NCBI RefSeq assembly: GCF_025447595.1
Contig: NZ_JAOEJU010000001.1
Span: forward strand, 496,001-560,000
DNA from: Pseudomonas koreensis
Lineage (GTDB): Bacteria > Pseudomonadota > Gammaproteobacteria > Pseudomonadales > Pseudomonadaceae
Direction of reading: 5' to 3'
Length of the DNA stretch: 64,000 nucleotides
Made by a program: the position numbers and the translations under genes
Shown here: positions 35,337-44,737 of the stretch, in pieces
How positions within the stretch are numbered: the first letter of the stretch is position 1
Layout of the letters: every line of letters starts with the position of its first letter
The notes under the pieces: model-generated
The model's database searches: none
Told to the model about the DNA's origin: nothing
What the model saw: the letters and a program-made list of their open reading frames with translations, nothing else

Positions 35337-35431
35337 CATCGCGAGCAAGCTCGCTCCCACAGGTTTCCCCGGGTGCTCACTAAATTGTGGTCACCCTAAA
35401 TCCCTGTGGGAGCGAGCTTGCTCGCGAATGC
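35337..35431. repeat. REP pair
   Basis: CATCGCGAGCAAGCTCGCTC from 35337 and its inverted partner TGTGGGAGCGAGCTTGCTCG at 35405-35431, with a 40-base spacer. It lies between convergent genes. Confidence 0.9.
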
Positions 35432-35451
35432 GTCCGTAAGAGCACTGAGGG

Positions 35452-36072
35452 TCAGAGCCAATGCCAGAACCGGCTCCAGAACCCGCGATTCAGATCATCC
35501 TTGCACGCCGCATATTGCTGGCCGTACATGTCCGAGCGGTTCTGCACCTTGCGCGCAGTGGGCATCAGCCACGCTTTGCTGGCATAGGTCTTCTGCCGAA
35601 AACCGCCCCAGCCTTCGTGGTAGTTGAGGTACTGGTTGTAGGCGTCGTACTTGTACACGCCGTTGATCGAGGTGGTCTTGTCCATGTACCAGCCGACAAA
35701 GTCGATGGCGTCATCGAAGTCTTCGCGATCGGCGCCATATCGGCCGGTGCTTTTCTGGTAGTCGGACCAGACCTCATCCTTGGCCTGCGCATAACCCGAC
35801 GCCGTCGAAACCCGGCCCCACGGGATCACCCACAACAGGTATTTGCGCGGCGTCTTGGCGTCGTAGCGGTAGCCGGACTCCTGATACATGATCGCGAACG
35901 GCACCTCGATCGGTACGCCCCAGCGCTTTTGCGTGACTTGCGCCGCGTCGTACCAATCACTTTTTTCCCGGAAAATCTCGCAGAGGTTTTCCGGCGAACG
36001 CGGTGGCGATGTTCCGCAACCGGTCAACAGTGCCGCCAATACCAACAGTCCAACCGTGCGCCGCGAATTCAA
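35452..36072 (-). CDS. Lipoprotein with SLT/lysozyme-like domain
   Basis: 206 residues from a TTG start at 36072. The lipobox LLTGC places the acylated Cys at residue 19. The body has FAIMYQESGYRYDAKTP (catalytic-type Glu in QES) and STASGYAQAKDEVWSDYQ, a transglycosylase-like arrangement seen in Pseudomonas lipoproteins. A role in peptidoglycan turnover is likely, but activity is unproven. Confidence 0.78.
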   Translation of the reverse strand: MNSRRTVGLLVLAALLTGCGTSPPRSPENLCEIFREKSDWYDAAQVTQKRWGVPIEVPFAIMYQESGYRYDAKTPRKYLLWVIPWGRVSTASGYAQAKDEVWSDYQKSTGRYGADREDFDDAIDFVGWYMDKTTSINGVYKYDAYNQYLNYHEGWGGFRQKTYASKAWLMPTARKVQNRSDMYGQQYAACKDDLNRGFWSRFWHWL

Positions 36073-36116
36073 AAGCCGTCATCCCGTCGTGCAAAAAAGG
36101 GCGACAGTCTACGCGG

Positions 36117-37055
36117 TCAGGTCAACTGGTGGCGATAAGGCAAATCCGGACCTGTCTTGCTGCACGTCAGGGCAGCCGCCTGTACGGCAAACCTGAGCAT
36201 GCCGTCGATCTGTTCACGGCTCAGGTGCTGAACGCCGTCCACCGAATCCAGCTCATGCTCGGTCAGCCAGGTGATCAACGCGGCCTGGAAGGTATCGCCG
36301 GCGCCGACGGTATCGGCAATCTTCACCGGACTTGCCGGCAATGACCATGAGCCATGAGCACGGCTGAATACCGTCGCGCCTTCACCGCCACGGGTCAGGA
36401 ACACCACCTGGCAACGATGCTGCAACCAGCCTTCGATGACGCGCGCCGGATCCTGCTCGGGATACAGCAGGCTCAAGTCTTCGTCGCTGACCTTGATCAA
36501 GTCCGCCAACGGCACCAGCGTAGCGATTCGTTCGCGCCACAGGTCGATGTTCGGCTCGGGGTTGAGGCGTACGTTCGGGTCGAGGCTGATCAGGCGTTTG
36601 CCGCTTTCACGCTGCACCAGCGCAAGCAAGGTGTCGGCAATCGGCTGCACCACCAGCGAGAAGGAACCGAAGTGCAAACCGCGCACTTCAGGGCCCAGCG
36701 ATGGCAGATGCGCCAGGCTCAATTGGCGGTCGGCGCAGCCTTCGCCGCGGAAGCTGTAATGCGGCGAGCCATTGGCGCCCACTGCGACCATCGCCAACGT
36801 GGTCGGCGCGGCGAAATCCACCAGATAGTCCGGGCGTACGCCTTCATCCTGCAGCACCTGCTGCAAACGCCGGCCGAGGTAGTCGGTGGACAGCCCGCCG
36901 AAAAGAGCCGAATCCACGCCCAGTCGGCGCAGGCCCACCGCCACGTTGAACGGCGAGCCACCGGCAATCGCCTTGAAATTGACTTTCGACGCCTGCCCGC
37001 CGGCATCGTCTTCGCTGAAGAAATCGAACAGCGCTTCGCCACACACCAGGTACAT
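36117..37055 (-). CDS. mtlZ: Fructokinase, PfkB family (mannitol operon)
   Basis: 312 residues from ATG 37055. PfkB sugar kinase: GGSPFNVAVGLRRLG near residue 30 and the C-terminal signature DTVGAGDTFQAALITWL with the catalytic Asp. It phosphorylates the fructose made by MtlD to fructose 6-phosphate. Last gene of the mtlEFGKDYZ order known from P. fluorescens, 13 bases after mtlY. Confidence 0.9.
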   Translation of the reverse strand: MYLVCGEALFDFFSEDDAGGQASKVNFKAIAGGSPFNVAVGLRRLGVDSALFGGLSTDYLGRRLQQVLQDEGVRPDYLVDFAAPTTLAMVAVGANGSPHYSFRGEGCADRQLSLAHLPSLGPEVRGLHFGSFSLVVQPIADTLLALVQRESGKRLISLDPNVRLNPEPNIDLWRERIATLVPLADLIKVSDEDLSLLYPEQDPARVIEGWLQHRCQVVFLTRGGEGATVFSRAHGSWSLPASPVKIADTVGAGDTFQAALITWLTEHELDSVDGVQHLSREQIDGMLRFAVQAAALTCSKTGPDLPYRHQLT

Positions 37056-37068
37056 AGTTGTTTGCTCT

Positions 37069-38565
37069 TTATAAGGTTGCGACATGCAGTCGATAGCGTT
37101 CATAGGCCTGCTGGAAGGCTGCGACGTTCGCGGCAACCGGCAGGGTTTCACTGTTCAGGTCGAGCTTCACGCAGCGCTGGCACAGATCGGCCAGGGTGTC
37201 TTCGTGGCCGTTCGACCACGACTTGCACCACGCCGCCTGAATCGCCGCGCCCAGCGCAGCGGCTTCGCTTTGCTCGGTGCAGATCACCGGGGTGTTCATG
37301 ATGTCGGCGACGATCTGGCGCCACACCGCACTTTTCGATCCGCCGCCGATCAGGCAAATGCTGCGGCTTTGTAAACCATTCTGGCGTAGCAGATCCAGTC
37401 CATAACGCAGGCCGAAGGTGGTGCCCTCGACGGCGGCGCGGCACAGATTGGCTTGCGTCAGGTTATCGATCGTCAGGCCGTGCAGGCTGCCGGTGGCGTG
37501 GGGCAGGGGAGGCACGCGTTCGCCGTTGAGGAACGGCAACATGCTCACGCCTTCTGCGCCAATCGGGGCCTGGGCCACCAAGGTATTGAAAGCGTCGAGA
37601 TCGAGATCGAACAGTTCGCGGATCGCGCCGGTGGCGTTGGTCAGGTTCATGGTGCAGATCAACGGCAGCCAGCCGCCGCTGGAGGAGCAGAAGGTCGCGA
37701 CCGATGCGTCCGGGCTGACCTTCGGCGCTTCGGCGTAGGCGTACACCGTGCCGGAAGAGCCGAGGCTCATGGTGATTGCGCCCGGTTGAATATTGCCGGT
37801 GCCAATGGCGCCCATCATGTTGTCGCCGCCACCGCTGGACACCAGCGCGTTGGGGTTGATCCCCAGTTGTTCGGCGATTGCCGGCAGGATTGTGCCGACT
37901 GTTTGATGGGCGTCGATCAGTTCCGGCAGCGCGGATTGCAGACGACCACTGGCGTCGATGTCGCGCAGCAACTGCAAATCCCATTCGCGGGTGCGCACGT
38001 TGAAATAACCGGTGCCGGACGCATCGCCGTATTCGCTGCAGGAGCGCCCGGTGAGCCAGAAATTCAGGTAGTCGTGGGGCAGAAGGATGCGTGCGATTTG
38101 CGAGAACACCTGCGGATGCTGTTCCTTGGTCCACAGCAGTTTCGACACGGTGTAGCCCGGCGCGATGACCACGCCGAGGCGTTCCAGCGAGCCTTGTTCA
38201 CCGCCCAGGTGAGTCAGCAGGCGGTCGTTTTCAGGCGTAGTTTCGGTGTCGCACCAGAGCTTGGCCGGGCGCAAGACCTGGCCTTGGTCGTCGAGCAGCA
38301 CCAGCCCGTGTTGCTGGCCGGAAACGCCGATGCCGAGGATCGACTGGCCGTCGACATTTGCCGCCAATAAAGCGCGGCGGGTGGCGAGGGCGAAGGCTTC
38401 CAGCCATTGCGCGGTGTCTTGCTCGCGACGCCCGTTGGCGCCGCTGATCATCGTGTGGGCGGCGGCGCCCTGGCCCAACACCTGACCGCTGGTGGCGTCG
38501 AGGATGATGGCTTTGGTGCCTTGGGTGCCGCAGTCGATGCCGAGGAACAGTTGCTGTGTTGTCAT
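37069..38565 (-). CDS. mtlY: Xylulokinase (mannitol/arabitol operon)
   Basis: 498 residues; SD GGAG before ATG 38565. FGGY kinase: phosphate loop GIDCGTQGTKAI at the N-terminus, the catalytic Asp in SGGGDNMMG-type context and IGGGSKSAVWRQIVADIMNTPV near 420. It phosphorylates D-xylulose, which arises from D-arabitol oxidised by the same polyol dehydrogenase. A palindromic repeat separates it from mtlD. Confidence 0.9.
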   Translation of the reverse strand: MTTQQLFLGIDCGTQGTKAIILDATSGQVLGQGAAAHTMISGANGRREQDTAQWLEAFALATRRALLAANVDGQSILGIGVSGQQHGLVLLDDQGQVLRPAKLWCDTETTPENDRLLTHLGGEQGSLERLGVVIAPGYTVSKLLWTKEQHPQVFSQIARILLPHDYLNFWLTGRSCSEYGDASGTGYFNVRTREWDLQLLRDIDASGRLQSALPELIDAHQTVGTILPAIAEQLGINPNALVSSGGGDNMMGAIGTGNIQPGAITMSLGSSGTVYAYAEAPKVSPDASVATFCSSSGGWLPLICTMNLTNATGAIRELFDLDLDAFNTLVAQAPIGAEGVSMLPFLNGERVPPLPHATGSLHGLTIDNLTQANLCRAAVEGTTFGLRYGLDLLRQNGLQSRSICLIGGGSKSAVWRQIVADIMNTPVICTEQSEAAALGAAIQAAWCKSWSNGHEDTLADLCQRCVKLDLNSETLPVAANVAAFQQAYERYRLHVATL

Positions 38566-38585
38566 GTGCGCTCCACACAGATCGA

Positions 38586-38631
38586 GGGACGCGGAGCGTC
38601 CCGGGCTGCATTCCCACGCAGAGCGTGGGAA
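38586..38631. repeat. Double-hairpin repeat in the mtlD-mtlY gap
   Basis: GGGACGC-GGA-GCGTCCC (38586-38602) and TTCCCACGC-AGA-GCGTGGGAA (38611-38631) are two perfect hairpins in a row. This type of element recurs in fluorescent Pseudomonas genomes. On the operon mRNA it would form stable stems between mtlD and mtlY. Confidence 0.8.
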
Positions 38632-38634
38632 CGA

Positions 38635-40107
38635 TCAGGTCAACAGGTGTTCGAGGGTGCGAGTCACGCCTTCTTCGCGCAAGCCGTTCAGACACCATTC
38701 AAACGCCGCCACAAACTCCTTCGAGCGCGGTATCGCCACCCCGAAAATCTCCTCGACCCCCAGCAACCGTTCAGTGATCAAGGCATCTTCCGCTACCAAC
38801 GCCTGACAGAACGCCGCCCGAGGATCCGGAATCGAGTAAGTGTCGCCATTCTCGTCCACACCCTTCAAGTACAGCGCCCAGGCCGCCACCACCAGCGCTG
38901 CCCGTTTGGTCTCGCGCCCATCGGCAATCAGCCGATTGATCGTCGGAATGGTGAACTTGGGAAACTTCGACGACCCATCCGAGCAAACACGCTCCAGCTG
39001 ATCGGCTATCGCCTGATTGGAGAACCGCGCCACCAGGGTGTCCTTGTACTCGGTCAGGTCGATCCCCGGCACCGGCGACAATTGCGGGGTCACGTCCAGA
39101 TCCATATAGGCGCGCATGTAGCGCACGAACAGCGGGTCGTTCATGGTCTCGTGAACGAAGCGGTAACCCTTCAAAAAGCCCAGATAAGTCAGCGCCAGAT
39201 GGCTGCCGTTGAGCAGTTTGATCTTCATTTCTTCATAGGGCGAAACATCGTCGGTGAACTGCACGCCGACCTTTTCCCAGGCCGGGCGGCCGTTGACGAA
39301 CTTGTCTTCCAGTACCCATTGCACGAAGGGTTCGCAGACCACCGGCCAGGCGTCGTCGACGGCGTGTTTGTCCGCCAGTTGCAGGCGATGCGCGGTGCTG
39401 GTCATCGGTGTGATGCGGTCGACCATGGCGTTGGGGAAGCTGACGTTGGCGTCGATCCAGTCGCGCAGGTCCGGATCCAGCAACGCGGTGAAGGCCAGCA
39501 GCGCCTTGCGGGTAACCGCGCCGTTGTGCGGCAGGTTATCGCAGGACATCACGGTAAACGCCGGAATGCCCGCCGAACGCCGTCTGGCCAGCGCCGCACA
39601 GAGGAAACCGAACACGGTTTTCGGCTGTTGCGGGTACGTCAGGTCGTGCTGAATCTGCGGCAGGTGCGCCATGAACTCGCCGTTGCTGTCATCGATGCAA
39701 TAACCGCCCTCGGTGATGGTCAGCGAAACGATGCGGATCTGCGGATCGGCGAGTTTGTCGATCAGCACCTGGGCACTGTCCTCGGCCAGCAGCATGTCGC
39801 GGATCGCGCCGATGACGCGGACTTCGGTGTCGTCGCTGTCGCCGAGTTCGAACAGGGTGAACAGGTAGTCCTGCTCCTTGAGATCGTCACGGGCACGGCG
39901 GTCTTCGGCGCGCAGGCCGACGCCGCAAATCGCCCAGTCCAGCGCTTCGCCGGTGTTCATCAGCGCATCGGTGTAATACGCCTGATGCGCGCGATGGAAG
40001 CCGCCGACGCCAATGTGAGCGATGCCCTGGCGTGTGTCGCTGAGGCTGTAGGCCGGCAGTTTCACTTCGGCGGCCAGGCGGTTGAGGTTTTGCTTGTTCA
40101 GTTTCAT
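38635..40107 (-). CDS. mtlD: Mannitol 2-dehydrogenase
   Basis: 490 residues. NAD-binding stretch HIGVGGFHRAHQAYY near residues 31-45. The catalytic motif K-x4-N-x2-H falls at Lys295, Asn300 and His303 (MKIKLLNGSHL), the same numbering as in the characterised P. fluorescens enzyme of the long-chain polyol dehydrogenase family. It oxidises D-mannitol to D-fructose, and also D-arabitol and D-sorbitol. It is followed by the kinase genes that use its products. Confidence 0.96.
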   Translation of the reverse strand: MKLNKQNLNRLAAEVKLPAYSLSDTRQGIAHIGVGGFHRAHQAYYTDALMNTGEALDWAICGVGLRAEDRRARDDLKEQDYLFTLFELGDSDDTEVRVIGAIRDMLLAEDSAQVLIDKLADPQIRIVSLTITEGGYCIDDSNGEFMAHLPQIQHDLTYPQQPKTVFGFLCAALARRRSAGIPAFTVMSCDNLPHNGAVTRKALLAFTALLDPDLRDWIDANVSFPNAMVDRITPMTSTAHRLQLADKHAVDDAWPVVCEPFVQWVLEDKFVNGRPAWEKVGVQFTDDVSPYEEMKIKLLNGSHLALTYLGFLKGYRFVHETMNDPLFVRYMRAYMDLDVTPQLSPVPGIDLTEYKDTLVARFSNQAIADQLERVCSDGSSKFPKFTIPTINRLIADGRETKRAALVVAAWALYLKGVDENGDTYSIPDPRAAFCQALVAEDALITERLLGVEEIFGVAIPRSKEFVAAFEWCLNGLREEGVTRTLEHLLT

Positions 40108-40123
40108 CGGGTCAGTCTCGAAA

Positions 40124-41227
40124 TCAGGCGGCCGCGCGCAGCGGGCGGGTCAGCGCCACGCCGTCGGCATCGAACAGATGGCAGTGGGCAGCGTCCAGGT
40201 GCAGGTTCAGTTGTTCGCCGTAACGGCTCGCCAGATCACCGCGCACGCGCATGGTCAGGGCTTCGCCGGCGTTGGTCTTGACGTGGCAGAAGGTGTCGCT
40301 GCCCAGACGTTCGCTGACGTCGGCGGTGACTTGCAGGGTGCAGTCGCCCGCTTGCGCCAGTTCCAGATGTTCCGGACGAATGCCCAGGGTCACGGCGCTG
40401 CCGACGCTCAGGTTCGCCGCATTGAACGGCAGGGTGATGCGGGTGCCGGCGTCCAGCGAGACTTCGCAGCTCGCGCCATCGATCCGGGCGATCTTGCCTT
40501 TTAGGAAGCCCATTTTTGGCGTGCCGAGGAAACCGGCGACGAACAGATTGGCGGGGTTGTGATACAGCTCCAGCGGCGAGCCGACCTGCTCGATCTTCCC
40601 GCCATTGAGCACCACGACTTTGTCGGCCATGGTCATGGCTTCGACCTGATCGTGGGTCACGTAGATCATGGTTGCTTTCAAGTCTTTGTGCAGGCGCAGC
40701 AACTCCAGGCGCATCTGCACTCGCAGGGCGGCGTCGAGGTTGGACAGCGGTTCGTCGAACAGGAAAATTTTCGGGTTGCGCACGATCGCCCGGCCGATGG
40801 CCACGCGTTGACGCTGGCCGCCGGACAACTGCTTCGGTTTGCGCTCGAGCATCGGCCCGAGTTCGAGAATGCGCGCCGCTTCGCCGACTTTTTTCTCAAC
40901 TTCGGCTTTCGGTACGCCGGCGAGGTCGAGGGCGAACGACATGTTTTTCTTCACCGTCATGTGCGGGTACAAGGCGTAGGTCTGGAACACCATCGCCAGA
41001 TCGCGCTTGGCCGGACTGACTTCGGTGATGTCGCGCCCGTCCAGTTCGATGGTGCCGCCGCTGACTTCTTCAAGGCCTGCGATCAGTCTCAGCAGGGTGG
41101 ATTTGCCGCAGCCCGACGGGCCGACGAACACCACGAATTCCTTGTCGTTCACCTCAAGGTCGATGCCCTTGATGATGGAAAAACCTTCAAAGCCTTTTTG
41201 CAGATTCTTGATTTTCAGGTTGGCCAT
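40124..41227 (-). CDS. mtlK: Polyol ABC transporter ATPase
   Basis: 367 residues from ATG 41227 (GGAGG upstream). MalK-type: Walker [10 protein letters not shown], signature [15 protein letters not shown], Walker [13 protein letters not shown], and a C-terminal TOBE-like domain (from about 235). It powers uptake of mannitol, sorbitol and arabitol together with MtlE, F and G. Its gap to mtlG holds a REP pair. Confidence 0.93.
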   Translation of the reverse strand: MANLKIKNLQKGFEGFSIIKGIDLEVNDKEFVVFVGPSGCGKSTLLRLIAGLEEVSGGTIELDGRDITEVSPAKRDLAMVFQTYALYPHMTVKKNMSFALDLAGVPKAEVEKKVGEAARILELGPMLERKPKQLSGGQRQRVAIGRAIVRNPKIFLFDEPLSNLDAALRVQMRLELLRLHKDLKATMIYVTHDQVEAMTMADKVVVLNGGKIEQVGSPLELYHNPANLFVAGFLGTPKMGFLKGKIARIDGASCEVSLDAGTRITLPFNAANLSVGSAVTLGIRPEHLELAQAGDCTLQVTADVSERLGSDTFCHVKTNAGEALTMRVRGDLASRYGEQLNLHLDAAHCHLFDADGVALTRPLRAAA

Positions 41228-41276
41228 GGTGATGGGCCTCCACAATTTTTATTCAGTTGAACCGGATGGGCTTTTC

Positions 41277-41367
41277 TGTAGGAGTGAGCCTGCTCGCGAT
41301 GGGGCCGTGTCAGTCGACATCATTGTTGCAAGACACACCGCTATCGCGAGCAGGCTCGCTCCCACAG
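41277..41367. repeat. REP pair inside the mtl operon (mtlG-mtlK gap)
   Basis: TGTAGGAGTGAGCCTGCTCG at 41277 and CTATCGCGAGCAGGCTCGCT from 41342 are inverted copies with about 40 bases between. The first copy is slightly degenerate (TAGGAGTGAGC). It lies within a polycistronic unit. Confidence 0.88.
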
Positions 41368-41373
41368 GGGCAT

Positions 41374-42204
41374 TCATTTGACGGCGCCGAACGACAGGCC
41401 GCGCACCAGTTGTTTCTGGCTGATCCAGCCAAAGATCAGGATCGGCGCGCAGGCCAGGGTCGAGACAGCCGACAACTTGGCCCAGAACAAGCCTTCGGGG
41501 CTTGAGTAGGAGGCGATCAGTGCGGTCAGTGGCGCGGCTTTGGACGAGGTCAGGTTCAGCGACCAGAACGCCTCGTTCCAGCACAGGATCAGCGACAGCA
41601 GCACGGTCGAGGCCAGACCGCCCTTGGCGATCGGCAACAGTACGCGGAGCATTTCCTGGGCGAGGGTGGCGCCGTCGAGGCGGGCGGCTTCGAGGATGTC
41701 TTTGGGGATGTCTTTGAAGTAGGTGTAAACCATCCAGACCACGATCGGCAGGTTGATCAGCGTGTAGATCACGATCAGTGCGATGCGCGTGTCGAGCAGG
41801 CCGAAACTCTTGGCCAGCAGGTAGATCGGCATCAGCACGCCCACCGGCGGCAGCATCTTGGTGGAGAGCATCCACAGCAGCGTGCCTTTGGTGCGCTGGG
41901 TTTCGTAGAACGCCATCGAGTAGGCCGCCGGCACCGCGATCAGCAGGCAAAGAGCCGTGGCGCTGAAGGAAATGACCACCGAGTTCCAGGCGAAGCTGAA
42001 GTAGTCGCTGCGCTCGTTGATGTGCAGGTAGTTCTCCAGCGTCGGCGTGAAGATGAACTGCGGCGGCGTGGCGAAGGCGTCGATTTCGGTCTTGAAACTG
42101 GTCAGCACCATCCAGAAGATCGGGAAGAAAATGATGATCGCGATGGCCCAGGCCAGCGTGCCGAGCAGCAGGCTTTGCAGCCGGCGGGATTGTTGGAGAG
42201 TCAT
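41374..42204 (-). CDS. mtlG: Polyol ABC transporter permease
   Basis: 276 residues, six membrane helices. The inner-membrane permease EAA loop is at AARLDGATLAQEMLRVLLPIAKGG (about 190-213). MalG-type by position and length. It pairs with MtlF to form the channel. It starts 8 bases after mtlF. Confidence 0.93.
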   Translation of the reverse strand: MTLQQSRRLQSLLLGTLAWAIAIIIFFPIFWMVLTSFKTEIDAFATPPQFIFTPTLENYLHINERSDYFSFAWNSVVISFSATALCLLIAVPAAYSMAFYETQRTKGTLLWMLSTKMLPPVGVLMPIYLLAKSFGLLDTRIALIVIYTLINLPIVVWMVYTYFKDIPKDILEAARLDGATLAQEMLRVLLPIAKGGLASTVLLSLILCWNEAFWSLNLTSSKAAPLTALIASYSSPEGLFWAKLSAVSTLACAPILIFGWISQKQLVRGLSFGAVK

Positions 42205-42212
42205 GGCAGGCC

Positions 42213-43139
42213 TCAGGCTTTGTCAGTCAGGTTTTTGCCGATCATCCGCACCAGAATGATCGCGGCGATGTTGGCGATGACCACGGCGATCAGGCCGCCG
42301 GCCGAGGCCATGCCGACGTCGAACTGCACCAGCGCCTGGTTGTAGATCAGGTAGGCAAGGTTGGTCGACGCATAGCCGGGGCCACCGTTGGTGGTGGTGA
42401 AGATTTCGGCGAACACCGACAGCAGGAAGATGGTTTCGATCATCACCACCACGGCAATCGGGCGTGCCAGGTGCGGCAGGGTCAGGTGCCAGAAGATCGC
42501 GACAGGGCCGGCGCCGTCGAGGCGGGCGGCTTCTTTCTGTTCCTGGTCGAGGGACTGCATGGCGGTCATCAGGATCAAGATCGCGAAGGGCAGCCATTGC
42601 CACGAGACAATGATGATGATCGACAGCAGCGGGTAGTGAGCGAGCCAGTCCACCGGTTGCGCGCCGAACAGTTTCCAGATGTAGGCTAGGATCCCGGACA
42701 CCGGGTGGAAAATCAGGTTCTTCCAGATCAGCGCACCGACCGTGGGCATGATGAAGAACGGCGAAATCAGCATCACTCGCACGATGCCGCGACCGAAGAA
42801 CTCGCTGGCCTCCAGCAGCGCACTGATCAATACGCCGAACACCACGCTGATCAGCAGCACGCTGCCTACCAGCAGCAACGTGTTGGTGGCGCCGGGCATG
42901 AAGCCGGAGTCGGTCAGGAAGTAGGTGAAGTTTTCCAGCCCGACGAATTCGTTGGTGCCCGGGTCGAGCAGGTTGTAGCGGATCATCGAGAAATAGACGG
43001 TCATGCCCAGCGGCACGATCATCCACAGCAGCAACAGGGCTACCGAAGGGCTGACCAGAAACCAGCCGGGATTGGCCACGCGGCTTTTGCGCCGGGGCTG
43101 CGACAGGTCGATGTGGGCTTTGGCAGTTGAAGTATTCAT
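42213..43139 (-). CDS. mtlF: Polyol ABC transporter permease
   Basis: 308 residues from ATG 43139 (an in-frame GTG lies three codons earlier). MalF-type permease with about six helices. The EAA loop EAARLDGAGPVAIFWHLTLPHL is near residue 210, and there is a long polar N-terminus. It works with MtlG. Confidence 0.93.
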   Translation of the reverse strand: MNTSTAKAHIDLSQPRRKSRVANPGWFLVSPSVALLLLWMIVPLGMTVYFSMIRYNLLDPGTNEFVGLENFTYFLTDSGFMPGATNTLLLVGSVLLISVVFGVLISALLEASEFFGRGIVRVMLISPFFIMPTVGALIWKNLIFHPVSGILAYIWKLFGAQPVDWLAHYPLLSIIIIVSWQWLPFAILILMTAMQSLDQEQKEAARLDGAGPVAIFWHLTLPHLARPIAVVVMIETIFLLSVFAEIFTTTNGGPGYASTNLAYLIYNQALVQFDVGMASAGGLIAVVIANIAAIILVRMIGKNLTDKA

Positions 43140-43179
43140 GGTGATCACAACCGAGTCATACAGACCTATGGAGATCCCC

Positions 43180-43199
43180 TGTGGGAGCGAGCTTTGCGA
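43180..43199 (-). repeat. Degenerate half-REP in the mtlE-mtlF gap
   Basis: CTGTGGGAGCGAGCTTTGCG keeps the first arm of the REP palindrome, but the second arm is lost just before the mtlE stop at 43201. A remnant, not a complete element. Confidence 0.6.
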
Positions 43200-43200
43200 G

Positions 43201-44511
43201 TTACTTCGGGTAACCCGCGCGCTTCATCTCGCGTTCGGTGGTTTGCTGGGCAGCGGTCAACGCCTGGTCGACCGTGGTCTGGCCGATCAGCGCCGCCGAG
43301 AACAGCTTGCCGACCTGGGTGCCCACGCCCTGGAATTCAGGAATGGTCACCAGCTGGATGCCGATATACGGCACAGGTTTGAGGGACGGTTTGCTCGGAT
43401 CAGCCGCTTTCAGCGATTCCAGCGTGACCTTGGCAAACGGCGCGGCGCTCATGTACGCGTCGCTGTAGGTCGAGGCGCGGGTGCCCGGCGGTACGTTGGC
43501 GATGCCGTCGGTCTTGGCGACCAGTTCGCCGTACTCCTTGGAGGTGGCCCATGCGCTGAACTCTTTGGCAGCATCCTTGGCCTTGGAGCTGGTCGGGATC
43601 GCCAGCGCCCACGAGTACAGCCACGCCGAGCCTTTGTCGGTGACCTGATGCGGCGCGTAAGTGAAGCCGACGTGATCAGCGACCTTGCTCTGGGTCTTGT
43701 CGGTGACAAACGAACCGGCGACGCTGGCATCGACCCACATTGCGCATTTGCCGCTGTTGAACAGAGCGAGGTTTTCGTTGAAACCGTTGCTGGAGGCGCC
43801 CGGTGGGCCGGATTTCTTCATGGTTTCGACGTAGAAATTCAGCGCGTTTTTCCACTCCGGACCGTTGAATTCCGGTTTCCACTGCTCATCGAACCAGCGC
43901 GCGCCGTAGGCGTTGGCCACGGTGGTAATCAGCGCGATATTTTCACCCCAGCCGGCCTTTCCGCGCAGGCAGATGCCGTACTGCTCCTTGTCCTTGTGGG
44001 TGAGCTTTTCGGCGAAGCCGGCGATCTGTTCCCAGGTCGGACGCTCCGGCATAGTCAGGCCGGCTTCCTTGAACAGATCGGTGCGGTAATAGGTGATCGA
44101 GCTTTCGGCGTAGAACGGCAGGGCGTACAGCGAACCCTTGACCGACAGGCCTTCGCGCACCGACGGGAACACATCGTCGAGGGCGTAATTGGCCGGCAGA
44201 TCCTTCATCGGCTCGAGCCAGCCTTTTGCACCCCAGAGAGCGGCTTCGTACATGCCGATGGTCAACACGTCGAACTGCCCGCCCTGAGTGGCGATGTCGG
44301 TGGTCAGGCGCTGGCGCAGGACGTTTTCTTCGAGCACCACCCAGTTCAACTTGATATCCGGATGCTCGGTCTCGAAAGTCTTCGAGAGCTTTTGCATGCG
44401 GATCATGTCGCTGTTGTTGACGGTGGCGATGGTCAGGGTCTGGGCGCCAAGGCTGACGCTGCTGAGGGTCATGCAGGTGAGGGCCAGCAGAGCTTTTGCA
44501 GTGGGTTGCAT
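43201..44511 (-). CDS. mtlE: Polyol ABC transporter substrate-binding protein
   Basis: 436 residues; strong SD AAAAGGAG 7 bases before the ATG. The signal peptide ends near residue 23 (SLGA|QTL). Family 1 solute-binding fold: LTIGMYEAALWGAKGWLEPM, LYALPFYAESSITYYRTDLF and WVDASVAGSFV. It binds mannitol, sorbitol or arabitol in the periplasm. First gene of the operon, behind the promoter at 44596-44624 and a candidate MtlR site. Confidence 0.94.
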   Translation of the reverse strand: MQPTAKALLALTCMTLSSVSLGAQTLTIATVNNSDMIRMQKLSKTFETEHPDIKLNWVVLEENVLRQRLTTDIATQGGQFDVLTIGMYEAALWGAKGWLEPMKDLPANYALDDVFPSVREGLSVKGSLYALPFYAESSITYYRTDLFKEAGLTMPERPTWEQIAGFAEKLTHKDKEQYGICLRGKAGWGENIALITTVANAYGARWFDEQWKPEFNGPEWKNALNFYVETMKKSGPPGASSNGFNENLALFNSGKCAMWVDASVAGSFVTDKTQSKVADHVGFTYAPHQVTDKGSAWLYSWALAIPTSSKAKDAAKEFSAWATSKEYGELVAKTDGIANVPPGTRASTYSDAYMSAAPFAKVTLESLKAADPSKPSLKPVPYIGIQLVTIPEFQGVGTQVGKLFSAALIGQTTVDQALTAAQQTTEREMKRAGYPK

Positions 44512-44595
44512 CGTGCACTCCTTTTCTGCACCCGGTGGGGACAGAAGGACAGTTATTGTTTTTGTGTTCTTCCGGCGGGGGAAGAATGTGCGCTG

Positions 44596-44624
44596 ATTAC
44601 AGCCTTCTAACGCAGGGCTGACAA
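44596..44624 (-). promoter_or_regulatory. mtlE promoter (-35/-10)
   Basis: Minus strand TTGTCA (44624-44619), a 17-base spacer, and TGTAAT (44601-44596). It is 85 bases upstream of the mtlE ATG and sits directly beside the putative MtlR repeats. Confidence 0.65.
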
Positions 44625-44634
44625 ATCATCCCTA

Positions 44635-44661
44635 GCACTTGAATCGATACTTTTTTGCACT
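44635..44661 (-). promoter_or_regulatory. Candidate MtlR operator, direct repeats
   Basis: On the minus strand AGTGC occurs at 44661-44657 and again at 44639-44635, a 22-base period (two helical turns). The nearer copy ends 10 bases upstream of the -35. Two co-oriented half sites next to the -35 are usual for AraC-family activators. Confidence 0.55.
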
Positions 44662-44737
44662 CTGGAATCGCGAGGTAAACGGAGGGAAGGGCATTTCAGA
44701 AGGGCGGCAGGCATGAAACCGTACAGGTTTTGCCCGG

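Noticed and set aside
10014..43199. Scattered GTGGGAGCGAGC palindromes considered as a CRISPR or mobile element
   Set aside because: They occur singly or as inverted pairs at widely separated sites, with no spacer regularity or transposase; they are REP elements.
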